NCBI RefSeq assembly: GCF_041320665.1
Contig: NZ_CP166730.1
Location: 3,596,001 to 3,660,000 of the forward strand
Source of the DNA: Comamonas sp. GB3 AK4-5
GTDB lineage: Bacteria > Pseudomonadota > Gammaproteobacteria > Burkholderiales > Burkholderiaceae_C
Length of the DNA stretch: 64,000 bases
Reading direction: 5' to 3'
Of this stretch, positions 26,363 to 35,012 are shown one piece after another; positions within the stretch are counted from its first letter, which is position 1; each line of letters opens with the position of its first letter. The notes beneath the pieces were generated by a model, which saw only the letters and a program-made list of their open reading frames with translations, made no database searches and had not been told where the DNA came from. The position numbers were made by a program, and so were the translations under genes.

Positions 26363-27661
26363 TCAAGCGTCGTTATCGCTGTCTTTCTGGTTGTGCGCCT
26401 CGCCACGCTCATAGATGGCATGGGCACGGCCCACGATCAGCGGGTCAACGCGGCCCACGCGCGCCAGGTCGCGCTGGGTGTAGGGCAGGCGGCTGAGCAC
26501 ATAGCGCAGCGCATTCAGGCGCGCGCGCTTTTTGCAGTCGCTCTTGACCACGGTCCAGGGTGCATCGGCCGTATCGGTCTCGAAGAACATGGCCTCTTTG
26601 GCGCGGGTGTAGTCGTCCCATTTGTCCAGCGATGCCTGGTCGATGGGCGAGAGCTTCCACTGCTTGAGCGGGTGGGACTCACGTTCCTCGAAGCGGCGGC
26701 GCTGCTCCTTGCGGCTGACGCTGAACCAGAACTTGATGACGTGGATGCCTCCGCCCACCAACATGCGCTCGAACTGGGGCGCCTGGCGCATGAATTCACG
26801 GTATTGGGCGTCGGTGCAAAAGCCCATCACGCGCTCCACACCGGCGCGGTTGTACCAGCTGCGATCGAACAGCACGATCTCGCCCGCCGTGGGCAGATGC
26901 TGCACATAGCGCTGGAAATACCATTGGCCCAGCTCGGTCTGGCTGGGTTTTTCCAGGGCCACCACGCGTGCACCACGGGGATTCAAATGCTCCATGAAGC
27001 GCTTGATGGTGCCGCCCTTGCCGGCCGCGTCGCGCCCTTCAAAGACGATGACCACGCGCTGGCCGGTGTCCTTGACCCAGGCCTGCAGCTTGAGCAGCTC
27101 CACCTGCAGGCGGAATTTTTCCTTTTCATAGGCCGAGCGGCGCAGCAAGTTTGCATAGGGGTAGCCGCCCTCTTTCCAGTCCTTGGCCAGCTCTTCGTCG
27201 GGGTTGGGCTTGGGCTCGTCCTTGCGGTGGCCGTGGTCCAGCTGATCCAGCGCCTTGCGCAAGGCTTTCTGGTCGTCGGGGTCGGAGCCTTCCAGCAGGG
27301 TGCGCAAGGCCTTGGCGCGTTCCTGGTTGCTGCCAGGACCGTCGAGCACAGACATGACGGCCGCCACGCGCTTTTTCTGCGCGGCCTGCGTGGCCTGTCC
27401 GGCCTCGTATTCCTCCAGCGCCCTGTCGCTGTGAATGCCTTGGGCCACATCGCCTTTTTCCGTAGGGCGGCGGCCATGACCGGCCTTGGCTGCAGCCTTG
27501 CCCGCCGCTTTGGCCATGGCTTTGTCGACCGTCCTGGTCGGCTTGGCCGGCGCGGATGCGGCCTGGTTTTGGCCGGCCTTTTTCGCAGCAGGAGGCGTAG
27601 CTTGTGGTGCGGAGGGTGCGGCCGGTGTGGCGGCAGGGCTGTCAGAGGTGTTGTTCTTCAT
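26363..27661 (-). CDS. ppk2: Polyphosphate kinase 2 family protein
   Basis: A 432-residue PPK2-type polyphosphate:nucleotide phosphotransferase, which moves phosphate between polyphosphate and nucleotides. The start ATG 27661 (MKNNTSDSPAATPAAP) opens a ~75-residue Ala/Pro/Lys-rich tail of low complexity, then a charged linker. The catalytic core covers about residues 160-425: Walker A FEGRDAAGKGGTIKRF, the Walker B/lid segment EIVLFDRSWYNRAGVE, then GGGIHVIKFWFSVSRKEQ and WKLSPIDQASLDKWDDY. The long basic N-terminal tail is unusual in length and may bind polyphosphate. The gene stands alone, convergent with the kinase gene. Confidence 0.93.
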   Translation of the reverse strand: MKNNTSDSPAATPAAPSAPQATPPAAKKAGQNQAASAPAKPTRTVDKAMAKAAGKAAAKAGHGRRPTEKGDVAQGIHSDRALEEYEAGQATQAAQKKRVAAVMSVLDGPGSNQERAKALRTLLEGSDPDDQKALRKALDQLDHGHRKDEPKPNPDEELAKDWKEGGYPYANLLRRSAYEKEKFRLQVELLKLQAWVKDTGQRVVIVFEGRDAAGKGGTIKRFMEHLNPRGARVVALEKPSQTELGQWYFQRYVQHLPTAGEIVLFDRSWYNRAGVERVMGFCTDAQYREFMRQAPQFERMLVGGGIHVIKFWFSVSRKEQRRRFEERESHPLKQWKLSPIDQASLDKWDDYTRAKEAMFFETDTADAPWTVVKSDCKKRARLNALRYVLSRLPYTQRDLARVGRVDPLIVGRAHAIYERGEAHNQKDSDNDA

Positions 27662-27820
27662 GGGCGTACCTTGGAAATTGCTGCGCCTTTGCGCACCTGA
27701 CATGGCATGCGGGCCCACCCCGCACTGCAATGTGGCCAGGGTGTGACAGCAGCTTGCTGCAGTCAACCTTACCACTGCCGCAGCATGGGCTGGCCCCCAA
27801 GATGCCCTGACTGTGGATCG

Positions 27821-27853
27821 AAAAAAACAAGGGCCCACCGAAGCGGGCCCTTG
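27821..27853 (-). terminator. Terminator of the livK-like gene
   Basis: Read on the minus strand, CAAGGGCCCG pairs with GGGCCCTTG around a short loop and a run of seven T follows. It lies 46 bp beyond the stop of the branched-chain amino acid binding-protein gene. Confidence 0.85.
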
Positions 27854-27898
27854 CTTTTCAACAGGACGGCATGTGGGTTGCACGCCGCAGCACCGGAC

Positions 27899-29032
27899 TT
27901 ATTCCAGCGGCTGCTTGTTGCCGCCCACATAGCGGCTGAGTGTGTAGCTCGGATTCTTCATTTCGCCATTCGGCTCGAACGCGATCTTGGCGGTCACGCC
28001 CTGGTAGTCGGTCTTTTGCAGGAACGGCAGATAGACCTTGGGGTCGGCCGAGTTGGCGCGCTTCATGGCGTCGGCCATCAGCATGGTGGCGTCGTAGAAG
28101 TAGGGGCTGTAGACCTGGAACTGGCCGGGGTACTTGGCGTCATAGCGCTTCTTCCACTCCGCGCCGCCAGGCATCTTGGCCAGCGAAGAGCCGCCTTCGG
28201 CACAGACCACGTTCTCCAGCGGCTTGGCACCCGCTGCCACCTTGGCCAGCTCCACCACGCAGATGCCGTCGCCCCCGAAATACTTCACATCGGTCAGGCC
28301 CAGCTGGGCCATCTGGCGCAGCATGGGGCCGGCCTGGCCATACATGCCGCCGTAGAAGATGCCCTGGGGCTTTTTGGCCTTGATCGAGGTCAGGATGGCC
28401 ATGAAGTCGGTGGCCTTGTCGTTGGTGAACTCGGTGGCCACCACTTTCACGCCCAGTTTTTCAACTTCCTTTTTGAACACATCGGCCAGGCCTTGACCAT
28501 AGGCCGTACGGTCGTCGATCACGGCGACCTGCTTCAGACCCAGGGTCTTGGCAGCGTAATTGGCCAGCGCAGCGCCCAGGGCGTTGTCGTTGGCAATGAC
28601 GCGGTAAGTGGTCTTGTAGCCGGGCTTGGTCAACGCGGGGTTGGTGGCCGCACCCGTGATCATGGGAATGCCGCAGTCATTGAAGATCTTGGACGAGGGA
28701 ATGGCCACGCCCGAGTTCACAAAGGCCACGGCGCCGGCCACCTTGTCGTCGCACAGCTTCTGCGAAGCCGCCGTGCCCTGCTTGGGGTCGGCGCTGTCGT
28801 CTTCGGCCACCAATTGGAACTTGACCTTTTTGCCGCCGATTTCCATGCCCTTGGCATTGAGGTCCTCAATGGCCATGCGCACGCCGTTTTCATCGTCCTT
28901 GCCGAAATGGGCCTGCGGGCCCGAGACGGGGCCGATGTGACCGATTTTGATGACCTCCTGAGCCATGGCTCCCGAAGCTGCGATTCCACCCACCAGGCCC
29001 GCGACCGCGAGCGTAACTGCCTTAACGCGCAT
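27899..29032 (-). CDS. Branched-chain amino acid-type ABC substrate-binding protein (LivK-like)
   Basis: A 377-residue periplasmic binding protein. The start ATG 29032 gives a classic signal peptide (MRVKAVTLAVAGLVGGIAAS, cleavage AMA|QEV at about 24/25). IGHIGPVSGPQAHFGKD, the GPx-SG opening of the LivJ/LivK family, follows, then FVNSGVAIPSSKIFNDCGIP and RVIANDNALGAALANYAA. It would deliver Leu/Ile/Val or a related compound to a LivFGHM transporter, but no liv permease genes are in the window, so it is an orphan binding protein here. It has its own terminator. The 367-bp gap upstream (29033-29399) shows no other gene. Confidence 0.92.
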   Translation of the reverse strand: MRVKAVTLAVAGLVGGIAASGAMAQEVIKIGHIGPVSGPQAHFGKDDENGVRMAIEDLNAKGMEIGGKKVKFQLVAEDDSADPKQGTAASQKLCDDKVAGAVAFVNSGVAIPSSKIFNDCGIPMITGAATNPALTKPGYKTTYRVIANDNALGAALANYAAKTLGLKQVAVIDDRTAYGQGLADVFKKEVEKLGVKVVATEFTNDKATDFMAILTSIKAKKPQGIFYGGMYGQAGPMLRQMAQLGLTDVKYFGGDGICVVELAKVAAGAKPLENVVCAEGGSSLAKMPGGAEWKKRYDAKYPGQFQVYSPYFYDATMLMADAMKRANSADPKVYLPFLQKTDYQGVTAKIAFEPNGEMKNPSYTLSRYVGGNKQPLE

Positions 29033-29399
29033 GCGACTATCTCCATTGGTTGAAACAAGTTGCCAAGCTAGGGCCAGGCCCCCGACTTCACATCGGTGCT
29101 TTCCCTTTGCAGAAACCGTGCCTGCGGTCACACAGCCACAGGTAGGGCACTGAGGGCGTCATTTTTCTCCCATGTGTGCCGCGCCGGCACAGTGCCGTAG
29201 CGCCACAGAAACGCGGAGATTCCCCAGGTCGCAAGTCCCTTTGTATGCGCTAACTCACCGCAGCAGCCTGGCTGCGGGGCAGGCTTTCAGCCCGGCAGGT
29301 CCGGCGAGGTTTGGGCATCAAAAACGCCTCCAGCGCAATTGCGGAGCGCTGCAGCAGCTCCTCAAAATGCAGCAGCCGCCCCTTGCAGCCAGCGGGCAG
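29033..29399. other. Intergenic region upstream of the livK-like gene, no gene seen
   Basis: No credible reading frame. A small hairpin CCGCAGC/GCTGCGG is found at 29258-29277. The promoter of the livK-like gene should be in the part nearest 29033; I cannot assign its elements with confidence. Confidence 0.4.
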
Positions 29400-30368
29400 T
29401 CACCCGGATTGGGCCGACAGCCCTGCCAGCCCCTGCACCACGGTGGGGTAGCGCAGGCGCAGGCGCAGCTCGGTCTTCAGCCGCTGGTTGCGCAAGCGGC
29501 GCGACTCGCCCATGAAGCTCAGCATGGACAGCGGCAGACTGCCCTTGGCTTCGGCCAGGCTGATGCGTGGCAGACGTGGCAGGCCGCTGAGATCGGCCGC
29601 CAGATCGAAGTAGTCGCCCATGTGCAGCTCGCTGTCATCGCTGGCATGCACGGCGCGCTGCGGCCTGCCCCGCCACAGTGCAGCCAGGCAGGCGCGGGCC
29701 AGGTCATCGGCCTGGATATGGTTGGTGTAGACGTCATCGCCTGCCTGCAGCACGGGCTGGCCCTTGCGCAGCCGCGCCACCGGCGTGCCACCTTCGCGGT
29801 CCAGCGCATAGATGCCGGGCACGCGCAACACGCTGGCGCGGGCACCGGTCTGCAGCGCCCAGCCACGCAGCGCACGCTCGGCATTGGCCCGGCGCTGGCC
29901 ACGGGCCGTTCCGGGGGCCAGGGCACGGGTTTCATCCACCCAGCTGCCCTCGCAATCGCCATACACGCCCGTGGTGGACATATAGACCAGGGCCTGGGGC
30001 GGTGTGCGCCGCGCCAGGGCCTGCAGCAGGTGCTCGGTGCGCGGGTCGCGCCACCAGGCCTTGGGGCCCGCACCTTCGGCCGGCGGCGGTGCCAGGTGCA
30101 GCACGCGCTGGCCCAGCCCCGCCAGCCGGGCCAGGGTGGCGGGCTGGTCCAGATTGCCCTGCAGCGGCGTGATGCCGGTGGCGCGCAATGCGGGGGCGCG
30201 CTCGGCGCTGCTGGTCAGCGCCAGCACACGCACGCCGTGGCGGCCCGAGGGACTGGTTTGGAGGTCACGCGCCACGCGCAGGCCCACGTCGCCGCAGCCC
30301 ACAATCAGCAAGCGCGTACGGCGAAAGCGCGCTGGCAGCGCCCCGAGAGGATTTTGGTTTGAAGGCAC
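29400..30368 (-). CDS. NAD(P)-dependent epimerase/SDR-like protein (YeeZ-like)
   Basis: A 322-residue extended short-chain dehydrogenase. The nucleotide-binding loop is LLIVGCGDVGLRVARDL at about residues 20-36, GxGxxG in form. VYMSTTGVYGDCEGSWVDET carries the STTGVYG signature of the YeeZ-type atypical epimerases. NHIQADDLARACLAAL is the conserved late motif. The catalytic YxxxK is not evident, so enzymatic activity is uncertain. It is divergent from the reductase gene at 30479 with 110 bp between starts. Confidence 0.85.
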   Translation of the reverse strand: MPSNQNPLGALPARFRRTRLLIVGCGDVGLRVARDLQTSPSGRHGVRVLALTSSAERAPALRATGITPLQGNLDQPATLARLAGLGQRVLHLAPPPAEGAGPKAWWRDPRTEHLLQALARRTPPQALVYMSTTGVYGDCEGSWVDETRALAPGTARGQRRANAERALRGWALQTGARASVLRVPGIYALDREGGTPVARLRKGQPVLQAGDDVYTNHIQADDLARACLAALWRGRPQRAVHASDDSELHMGDYFDLAADLSGLPRLPRISLAEAKGSLPLSMLSFMGESRRLRNQRLKTELRLRLRYPTVVQGLAGLSAQSG

Positions 30369-30478
30369 AATGGAAGGTTGATTTTTTCGAGCGAGGTTTA
30401 CGCACCTCAGGCAGGTGCAGCCCGGAAGCCGCTTGCCAGTGACAGGGCCTCGACCACCTCGCCAAGGATAGCCAAGCC

Positions 30479-31525
30479 ATGACCGACTCCGCCATTCTCC
30501 CCCACCAGATCACCGTCCAGCCCAGTGGCCGCCAGTTCGCCACCCAAGGTGCGGAGACCATTCTGGCCGCCGCCATCCGCAGCGGTGTGGGCCTGCCCTA
30601 TGGCTGCAAGGATGGGGCCTGCGGCTCGTGCAAGTGCAAAAAAATCAGCGGTGCGGTGGTGCACGACAGCCATTCCGACAAGGCGCTGACGCCCGAGGAA
30701 GAAGCCCAGGGCTTTGTGCTGACCTGCCGCGCCACGCCGCAGTCCGATGTGGTGTTGGAATCGCGCCAAGTGACGGATGTGAATGCCTTCCCCATCAAGA
30801 AGCTGCCGGTGCGCGTGGCCGCCCTGAACCCGCTGTCCCACGATGTGATGCAGCTCAAGCTGCAGCTGCCTGCCAGCGAAAAATTCCGCTATTACGCCGG
30901 CCAGTACATCGAATTCATTTTGCGTGATGGCAGCCGCCGCGCCTACTCCATGGCCACGGCCCCGCATCTGCAGGAGACGGCACCCGGCGTGGAACTGCAC
31001 ATCCGCCACATGGCCGGCGGCAAGTTCACCGACCATGTGTTTGCCGGCATGAAGGAAAAAGACATCTTGCGCGTGGAAGGCCCTTTCGGCAGCTTCTTCC
31101 TGCGCGAGGACTCGAGCAAGCCCATGGTGATGCTGGCCTCGGGCACGGGCTTTGCCCCCGTCAAGGCGCTGATCGAGCATATCCGCCACCAGGGCATCAC
31201 CCGCCCCGTGGCCCTGTACTGGGGCGGCCGCCGCCCTGCCGATCTGTATATGCATGCCTGGTTGCAGGAGCAGGCCGCCAGCCTGCCCAGCCTGACCTAT
31301 GTACCTGTGGTCTCCGATGCCCTGGCCGAAGACGGCTGGACTGGCCGCACCGGCCTGGTGCACCAGGCCGTGCTGGACGACTTTGCCGACCTGTCCGGCC
31401 ATGAGGTCTATGCCTGCGGTGCCCCCGTCATGGTGGATACGGCCCGCAGCAGCTACACCGCCCAGCGCGGCCTGCCCGAAGAGAGCTTCTTCGCCGACGC
31501 CTTCACCTCGGAAGCCGATAAGTAA
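30479..31525 (+). CDS. 2Fe-2S ferredoxin/FAD/NAD reductase (CDP-6-deoxy-glucoseen reductase-like)
   Basis: A 348-residue electron-transfer flavoprotein in three parts. Residues 8-95 are a plant-type ferredoxin domain with cluster ligands C43, C48, C51 and C83 (YGCKDGACGSCKCK). Residues ~105-200 bind FAD (RAYSMATAP at 154-162). Residues ~210-340 bind NAD(P)H (LASGTGFAPVKALIEH). This layout is annotated as CDP-6-deoxy-delta-3,4-glucoseen reductase (AscD/RfbI) in Burkholderiales, but no deoxysugar genes are present. It is more likely the reductase partner of an oxygenase or a general ferredoxin reductase. It stands alone, divergent from the epimerase-like gene. Confidence 0.88.
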   Translation: MTDSAILPHQITVQPSGRQFATQGAETILAAAIRSGVGLPYGCKDGACGSCKCKKISGAVVHDSHSDKALTPEEEAQGFVLTCRATPQSDVVLESRQVTDVNAFPIKKLPVRVAALNPLSHDVMQLKLQLPASEKFRYYAGQYIEFILRDGSRRAYSMATAPHLQETAPGVELHIRHMAGGKFTDHVFAGMKEKDILRVEGPFGSFFLREDSSKPMVMLASGTGFAPVKALIEHIRHQGITRPVALYWGGRRPADLYMHAWLQEQAASLPSLTYVPVVSDALAEDGWTGRTGLVHQAVLDDFADLSGHEVYACGAPVMVDTARSSYTAQRGLPEESFFADAFTSEADK

Positions 31526-31691
31526 GCCGGCTGCCACGCCATGCCGCAGCCCCGCAGCCTGCGGCATGGACATGTACTCTGTGCTAGCGCGCACGATTCC
31601 ACAGCGCTCGGAAAGCTCTCCGCCTTTCCCTGCGTGCATTCCACACAAACACGCAAGAAAACGCGTAAGTGAAACCATGTGAAACATGAAC

Positions 31692-31707
31692 GTGCAATTT
31701 TTTGCAC
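31692..31707. promoter_or_regulatory. Palindrome upstream of third Bug gene
   Basis: GTGCAATTTTTTGCAC is a perfect inverted repeat (6-bp arms) 14 bp before the Bug start codon, where it could block transcription or translation. The regulator is unknown. Confidence 0.35.
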
Positions 31708-31720
31708 AATCAAGCCCATC

Positions 31721-32704
31721 ATGATGCAGCGTAGAACCCTTGCCCTGGCCACCGCCGCCTTTGCGGCCGCCGCCTTCTCCCCTTTGGCCCAAGCCTTTGG
31801 TACCCAGCAACAACCCATCCGCCTGATCGTGCCTTTCGCGCCCGGCGGCCCGCTGGATGTGACCTCGCGCGCCCTCGCCGAGAGCGTGCGCAACACGCTG
31901 GGCACGGTGATCATCGAGAACAAGGCCGGCGCCGGCGGCAACATCGGCGTGGACGCCATTGCCAAGGCCGCCCCCGATGGGCTGACCATTGGCCTGTCCA
32001 CCACCGCCACCCATGCCGTCAACCCCTGGCTGTATTCCAAGCTGCCCTTTGACGCCGACAAGGACTTTGCCGCCATCACCCAGATGGTGCGTGTACCCAA
32101 TGTGCTGGTGATGAATGCGGCCCGCGCCGAGCAGCTGGGCATTCACAGCCTGGCCGACCTGATCAAGTACGCCAAGGCCCATCCCGCCAAGCTGAACTAC
32201 GGCAGCGGTGGCAACGGCAGTGCCGGTCACCTGGCGGGCGAGCTGCTCAAGCAGCGCGCCGGCATCCACGCCCTGCATATTCCCTACCGCGGCGCCAACC
32301 CGGCCCAACTGGCCCTGCTGGCCGGCGAGGTGGACTTCAACATCGACAACCTGGCCGCCGCCGCCCCCAACATCAAAAGTGGCAAGCTCAAGGCCCTGGC
32401 AGTGACCTCGCTGCAGACCTCGCCCATGCTGCCCGACGTGCCGCCGCTGGCCAACACGCTCAAGGGCTTTGCCATCGACACCTGGTGGGGCCTGGTGGCA
32501 CCGGCCGCCACGCCCAAGGACGTGATTGCCAAGCTGAACAAGGCCTTCACCGACGCCCTGCGCGCCCCGGAAACCCAGACCCGCTTCAAGACCTTGCTGG
32601 CCGAGCCTGTGGCCACCACGCCCCAGCAGTTCGAGGACTTCATGGCCGCCGAGCGCGCCAAGTACAAGCCCCTGGTGGCGGCCTCCGGCGCAAAAGTCGA
32701 TTAA
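31721..32704 (+). CDS. Bug/TctC-family periplasmic solute receptor
   Basis: A 327-residue binding protein; ATG 31721 and ATG 31724 are both possible starts. The signal peptide (MMQRRTLALATAAFAAAAFS) is cleaved near AQA at about residue 26. Family motifs are PIRLIVPFAPGGPLDVTSRAL, ENKAGAGGNIGVD and IPYRGANPAQLALLAGEVDF. It is a single-gene unit with a terminator and a palindrome before the start. The solute is unknown; neighbours give no hint. It is the third Bug gene of the window. Confidence 0.88.
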   Translation: MMQRRTLALATAAFAAAAFSPLAQAFGTQQQPIRLIVPFAPGGPLDVTSRALAESVRNTLGTVIIENKAGAGGNIGVDAIAKAAPDGLTIGLSTTATHAVNPWLYSKLPFDADKDFAAITQMVRVPNVLVMNAARAEQLGIHSLADLIKYAKAHPAKLNYGSGGNGSAGHLAGELLKQRAGIHALHIPYRGANPAQLALLAGEVDFNIDNLAAAAPNIKSGKLKALAVTSLQTSPMLPDVPPLANTLKGFAIDTWWGLVAPAATPKDVIAKLNKAFTDALRAPETQTRFKTLLAEPVATTPQQFEDFMAAERAKYKPLVAASGAKVD

Positions 32705-32779
32705 CCCCCTGAGACGCCTAGCCTTCCCCTTGCCCACACCGCCTCAGGCAGTGAGCCAAGGTTTCAGCCAGCAAAAAAC

Positions 32780-32814
32780 AACGCCCTGCGGCCTCGGCCT
32801 GCAGGGCGTTTTTC
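32780..32814 (+). terminator. Terminator after third Bug gene
   Basis: AACGCCCTGC and GCAGGGCGTT form a perfect 10-bp stem with an 11-nt loop followed by TTTT; an A-run on the other side lets it act on both strands, closing the glycosyltransferase transcript as well. Confidence 0.85.
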
Positions 32815-32880
32815 ATGCTTTACTCATCAATAGATAGCGCCTTATGCGCTATCCATCTGCGTTAAAGGCGTCTTTGACAC

Positions 32881-34539
32881 TCAGTTTGGTGCAGCACTGC
32901 CACAAGCCCAGGCCGCAGCTTCTGCCGGCCGCCCCAGGTCCACGCGCCACAGCTGGCCCAGTTGGTCGGAGGCGACCACAGTCGCCGCTGCCAAGGCCGG
33001 ATAGCGCTGCACCAGCGCCGCCTTGCCCACCACCCAGCTCACCGGCGTGCTGCACAGGCGCTGCTGCCACTGACCCGGCTCCAGCAGCGTGCGCCCTGCC
33101 TGCACGGGCAAAAAGGCAGCGGCGTCCTTCACCTCTTTGCGCCAGTTGTCGTTGACTATGGGCTCGCTCCAGGGGCTCACCAGCAGCATGGGAGCCTGCA
33201 GCCGGGCATAGAAGGGCGTGTCGTACAAATAGGTGTCCACCATGAACACCGGCTCGCTCGGCCTGTGCTGCGCGGCCAGCGCCCGGCCCAGATCGCGGGC
33301 GGTGTAACGCTGGTCCTGCGCCAGGTACAACAGCACGGCCAGCGACGCGCAAGCGCCGACGGCCAGGCTCAGCCACCACAAATGCCTGCGTTCGGGATGG
33401 GATGCCAGCGCCATGGCGATGGCATCCCCCATCAACCAGGCCAGGGCCGGAACCGCGGGCAGCACATAGCCCACCAATTTGGACGCTGGCCAGGAGAAGA
33501 ACAACACCACCACGGCGGCAAAGCAGGCCATCAGCAAGCGCACGGACTGTGCGGCGGCCTGGTCTATGGCGTCCTGCTCCGCCACACGCCAATAGCTGCG
33601 CGCCCACATCGCGCGTGACCACAGCCAAAAAGGCAGGCTGCTGAGGGCCAGCACGGCGGGGTAGAACCACCAGGGCTGCACATTGTTGAAACCGCTGGCG
33701 GCAAAGCGCTGCAAATGCTGGACCACAAAAAAGTAATGCAAAAAATCCGGAAAGCGCAGCTGCATCAGCCAGAACCAGGGCACAGCCACCAAGGCAAACA
33801 ACAGCACACCAGGCAGCGAGCACAAGGCCCAGATACTGCGCCAGCGGCGGCGCAGCAGCAGCCAACAGCCCACCACCAGGGCCGGCAGCACCAAGCCGAT
33901 CAGACCCTTGGCCAGCACACCCAGCGCTGCCAGCCCATAGGCCAGCAGCAGGCTGCGCCGAGACGGCAGGCCTTGCTCAAAGCACAAAGCGGCATGGGCC
34001 AGGGCCAGCACGGTGGCCGTGATGCAGCCAGCCACCAGCATGTCCAGATTGGCAAACTGCCCGCCCAGATAGAACAGTGGCCAGGCCAGCAGCACGGCCA
34101 CGGCGTAGCGCGCCGTCTGCAGCCCATACCAGCGCCGGGTGAACAGATACAGCGACCAAATCGCCATCCATGCCCCCAGCAGCGGGGCCGCGCGGCCTGC
34201 GCCCTCGTGCATGCCACCCAGCTTCAGTGCCAGGGCCGTGACCCAGTAAAACAGCGGTGGCTTGTGGAAAAACGGCAGGCCGTTGAGGCTGGGCGTGAGC
34301 CAGTCGCCCGAGCGCAGCATCTCCCAGGCCACGGTCACATAGCGGCCTTCGTCAGGCAGCATCAGCGGCCGCATCCATGCGGTGATGGCCAGCAGCAAGG
34401 CAATGCCCAGCGCCATGGCGACGGACTCGCTCCTTCGCCCCCATTGCAGCCACGGCAGCGGGGTGGGAGCCAGATGGGAAACAGCGCCGCGAATGCGGCG
34501 GCGGGTGCGCGAAAATGCGTCGGTGTGCAAGATATCCAT
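32881..34539 (-). CDS. GT39/ArnT-like membrane glycosyltransferase
   Basis: A 552-residue inner-membrane protein. I chose ATG 34539 (MDILHTDAFSRTRRR); the frame is open a further 24 codons upstream. About 10-12 hydrophobic helices fill residues 40-430, then a soluble periplasmic part of ~120 residues. The GT-C hallmark LMLPDEGRYVTVAWEM with D63-E64 lies in the first periplasmic loop, and PPLFYWVTALALKLGG follows. Relatives (ArnT, PMT family) transfer sugars from polyprenyl-phosphate donors to lipid A, glycans or proteins. No aminoarabinose genes are nearby, so the acceptor is not known. Confidence 0.88.
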   Translation of the reverse strand: MDILHTDAFSRTRRRIRGAVSHLAPTPLPWLQWGRRSESVAMALGIALLLAITAWMRPLMLPDEGRYVTVAWEMLRSGDWLTPSLNGLPFFHKPPLFYWVTALALKLGGMHEGAGRAAPLLGAWMAIWSLYLFTRRWYGLQTARYAVAVLLAWPLFYLGGQFANLDMLVAGCITATVLALAHAALCFEQGLPSRRSLLLAYGLAALGVLAKGLIGLVLPALVVGCWLLLRRRWRSIWALCSLPGVLLFALVAVPWFWLMQLRFPDFLHYFFVVQHLQRFAASGFNNVQPWWFYPAVLALSSLPFWLWSRAMWARSYWRVAEQDAIDQAAAQSVRLLMACFAAVVVLFFSWPASKLVGYVLPAVPALAWLMGDAIAMALASHPERRHLWWLSLAVGACASLAVLLYLAQDQRYTARDLGRALAAQHRPSEPVFMVDTYLYDTPFYARLQAPMLLVSPWSEPIVNDNWRKEVKDAAAFLPVQAGRTLLEPGQWQQRLCSTPVSWVVGKAALVQRYPALAAATVVASDQLGQLWRVDLGRPAEAAAWACGSAAPN

Positions 34540-34662
34540 GTGTTGCCCAATTTCCTCGAGCCAAAGACCTTGCCGCGTTCCATGCGACGGCCTCTGCCCA
34601 GCGATGCACAATGCATGCCCAGGATGAAAATTGGCTGAATGTCCACCTCCAAAGCCGCTGTG

Positions 34663-34870
34663 CGGCTTTCCCCCTGCGAGACGACAACCTCGGCTGTGAG
34701 AGCGTGAACACGCTCTGAGACAGCTCTTGCTCGCTGCCTCAGGTCTGGAACCTGCCAGTCATGTCGCAGCCCTTTGACAGGCTGCACCGGCCTTGCGCCT
34801 TTCTGGCCTGGAACTGCCAGTTTGGTGGGCAACGCCTTGACGGCAAGCACCGGCCTTGCGCCTGAAATGG
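34663..34870 (-). repeat. Dispersed repeat copy with nested IS fossil and tandem units
   Basis: The 473-bp gap between the glycosyltransferase and folK genes has no credible gene. The stretch 34663-34745 resembles the dispersed GC-rich repeat (a CCCCCTGCGAGACGACA stretch, then CTTGCTCGCTGCCTCAGG). It is interrupted at 34700-34715 by a 16-bp palindrome made of IS5-type ends. From about 34743 to 34863 two imperfect ~60-bp tandem units follow; each begins near CTGGAAC.TGCCAGT and ends CACCGGCCTTGCGCCT. Confidence 0.55.
34697..34718. mobile_element. Fossil of an IS5-type element (both tips only)
   Basis: GAGCGTGAACACGCTC (34700-34715) equals the outer bases of the two ends of the IS at 57841-58682 joined together: GAGCGTG facing AACACGCTC. 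TGA is found on both sides (34697-34699 and 34716-34718), the same 3-bp duplication as at the intact element. It is best explained by internal deletion of a former insertion. Confidence 0.5.
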
Positions 34871-35012
34871 CTTGGGCACTCCCGGATGCGCCAAAGGCAA
34901 AAGAGGCCCATCACCCCAACCCTTGGCTGACCGCAGCAGCCATATTGCCCGACAAGTGTGACGGCACCAGGGAAGCCCCTGGTGGCTTGTATAGCTATGG
35001 TTTCGGGTGTTT

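Noticed and set aside
23638..26496. A 952-codon plus-strand frame
   Set aside because: It runs antisense to the permease gene and through intergenic DNA, with His/Gln/Arg-rich composition and no recognisable domain. The real gene within it is the P-loop kinase in the same frame region at 25550, assigned separately.
30407..32737. A 776-codon minus-strand frame
   Set aside because: It covers the reductase and third Bug genes in antisense; Gly/His/Val-rich shadow.
34699..34716. Reading the 34699-34716 palindrome as a terminator
   Set aside because: A 2-nt centre gives too short a loop and no T-run follows; the flanking TGA copies and IS-tip identity fit an IS fossil better.
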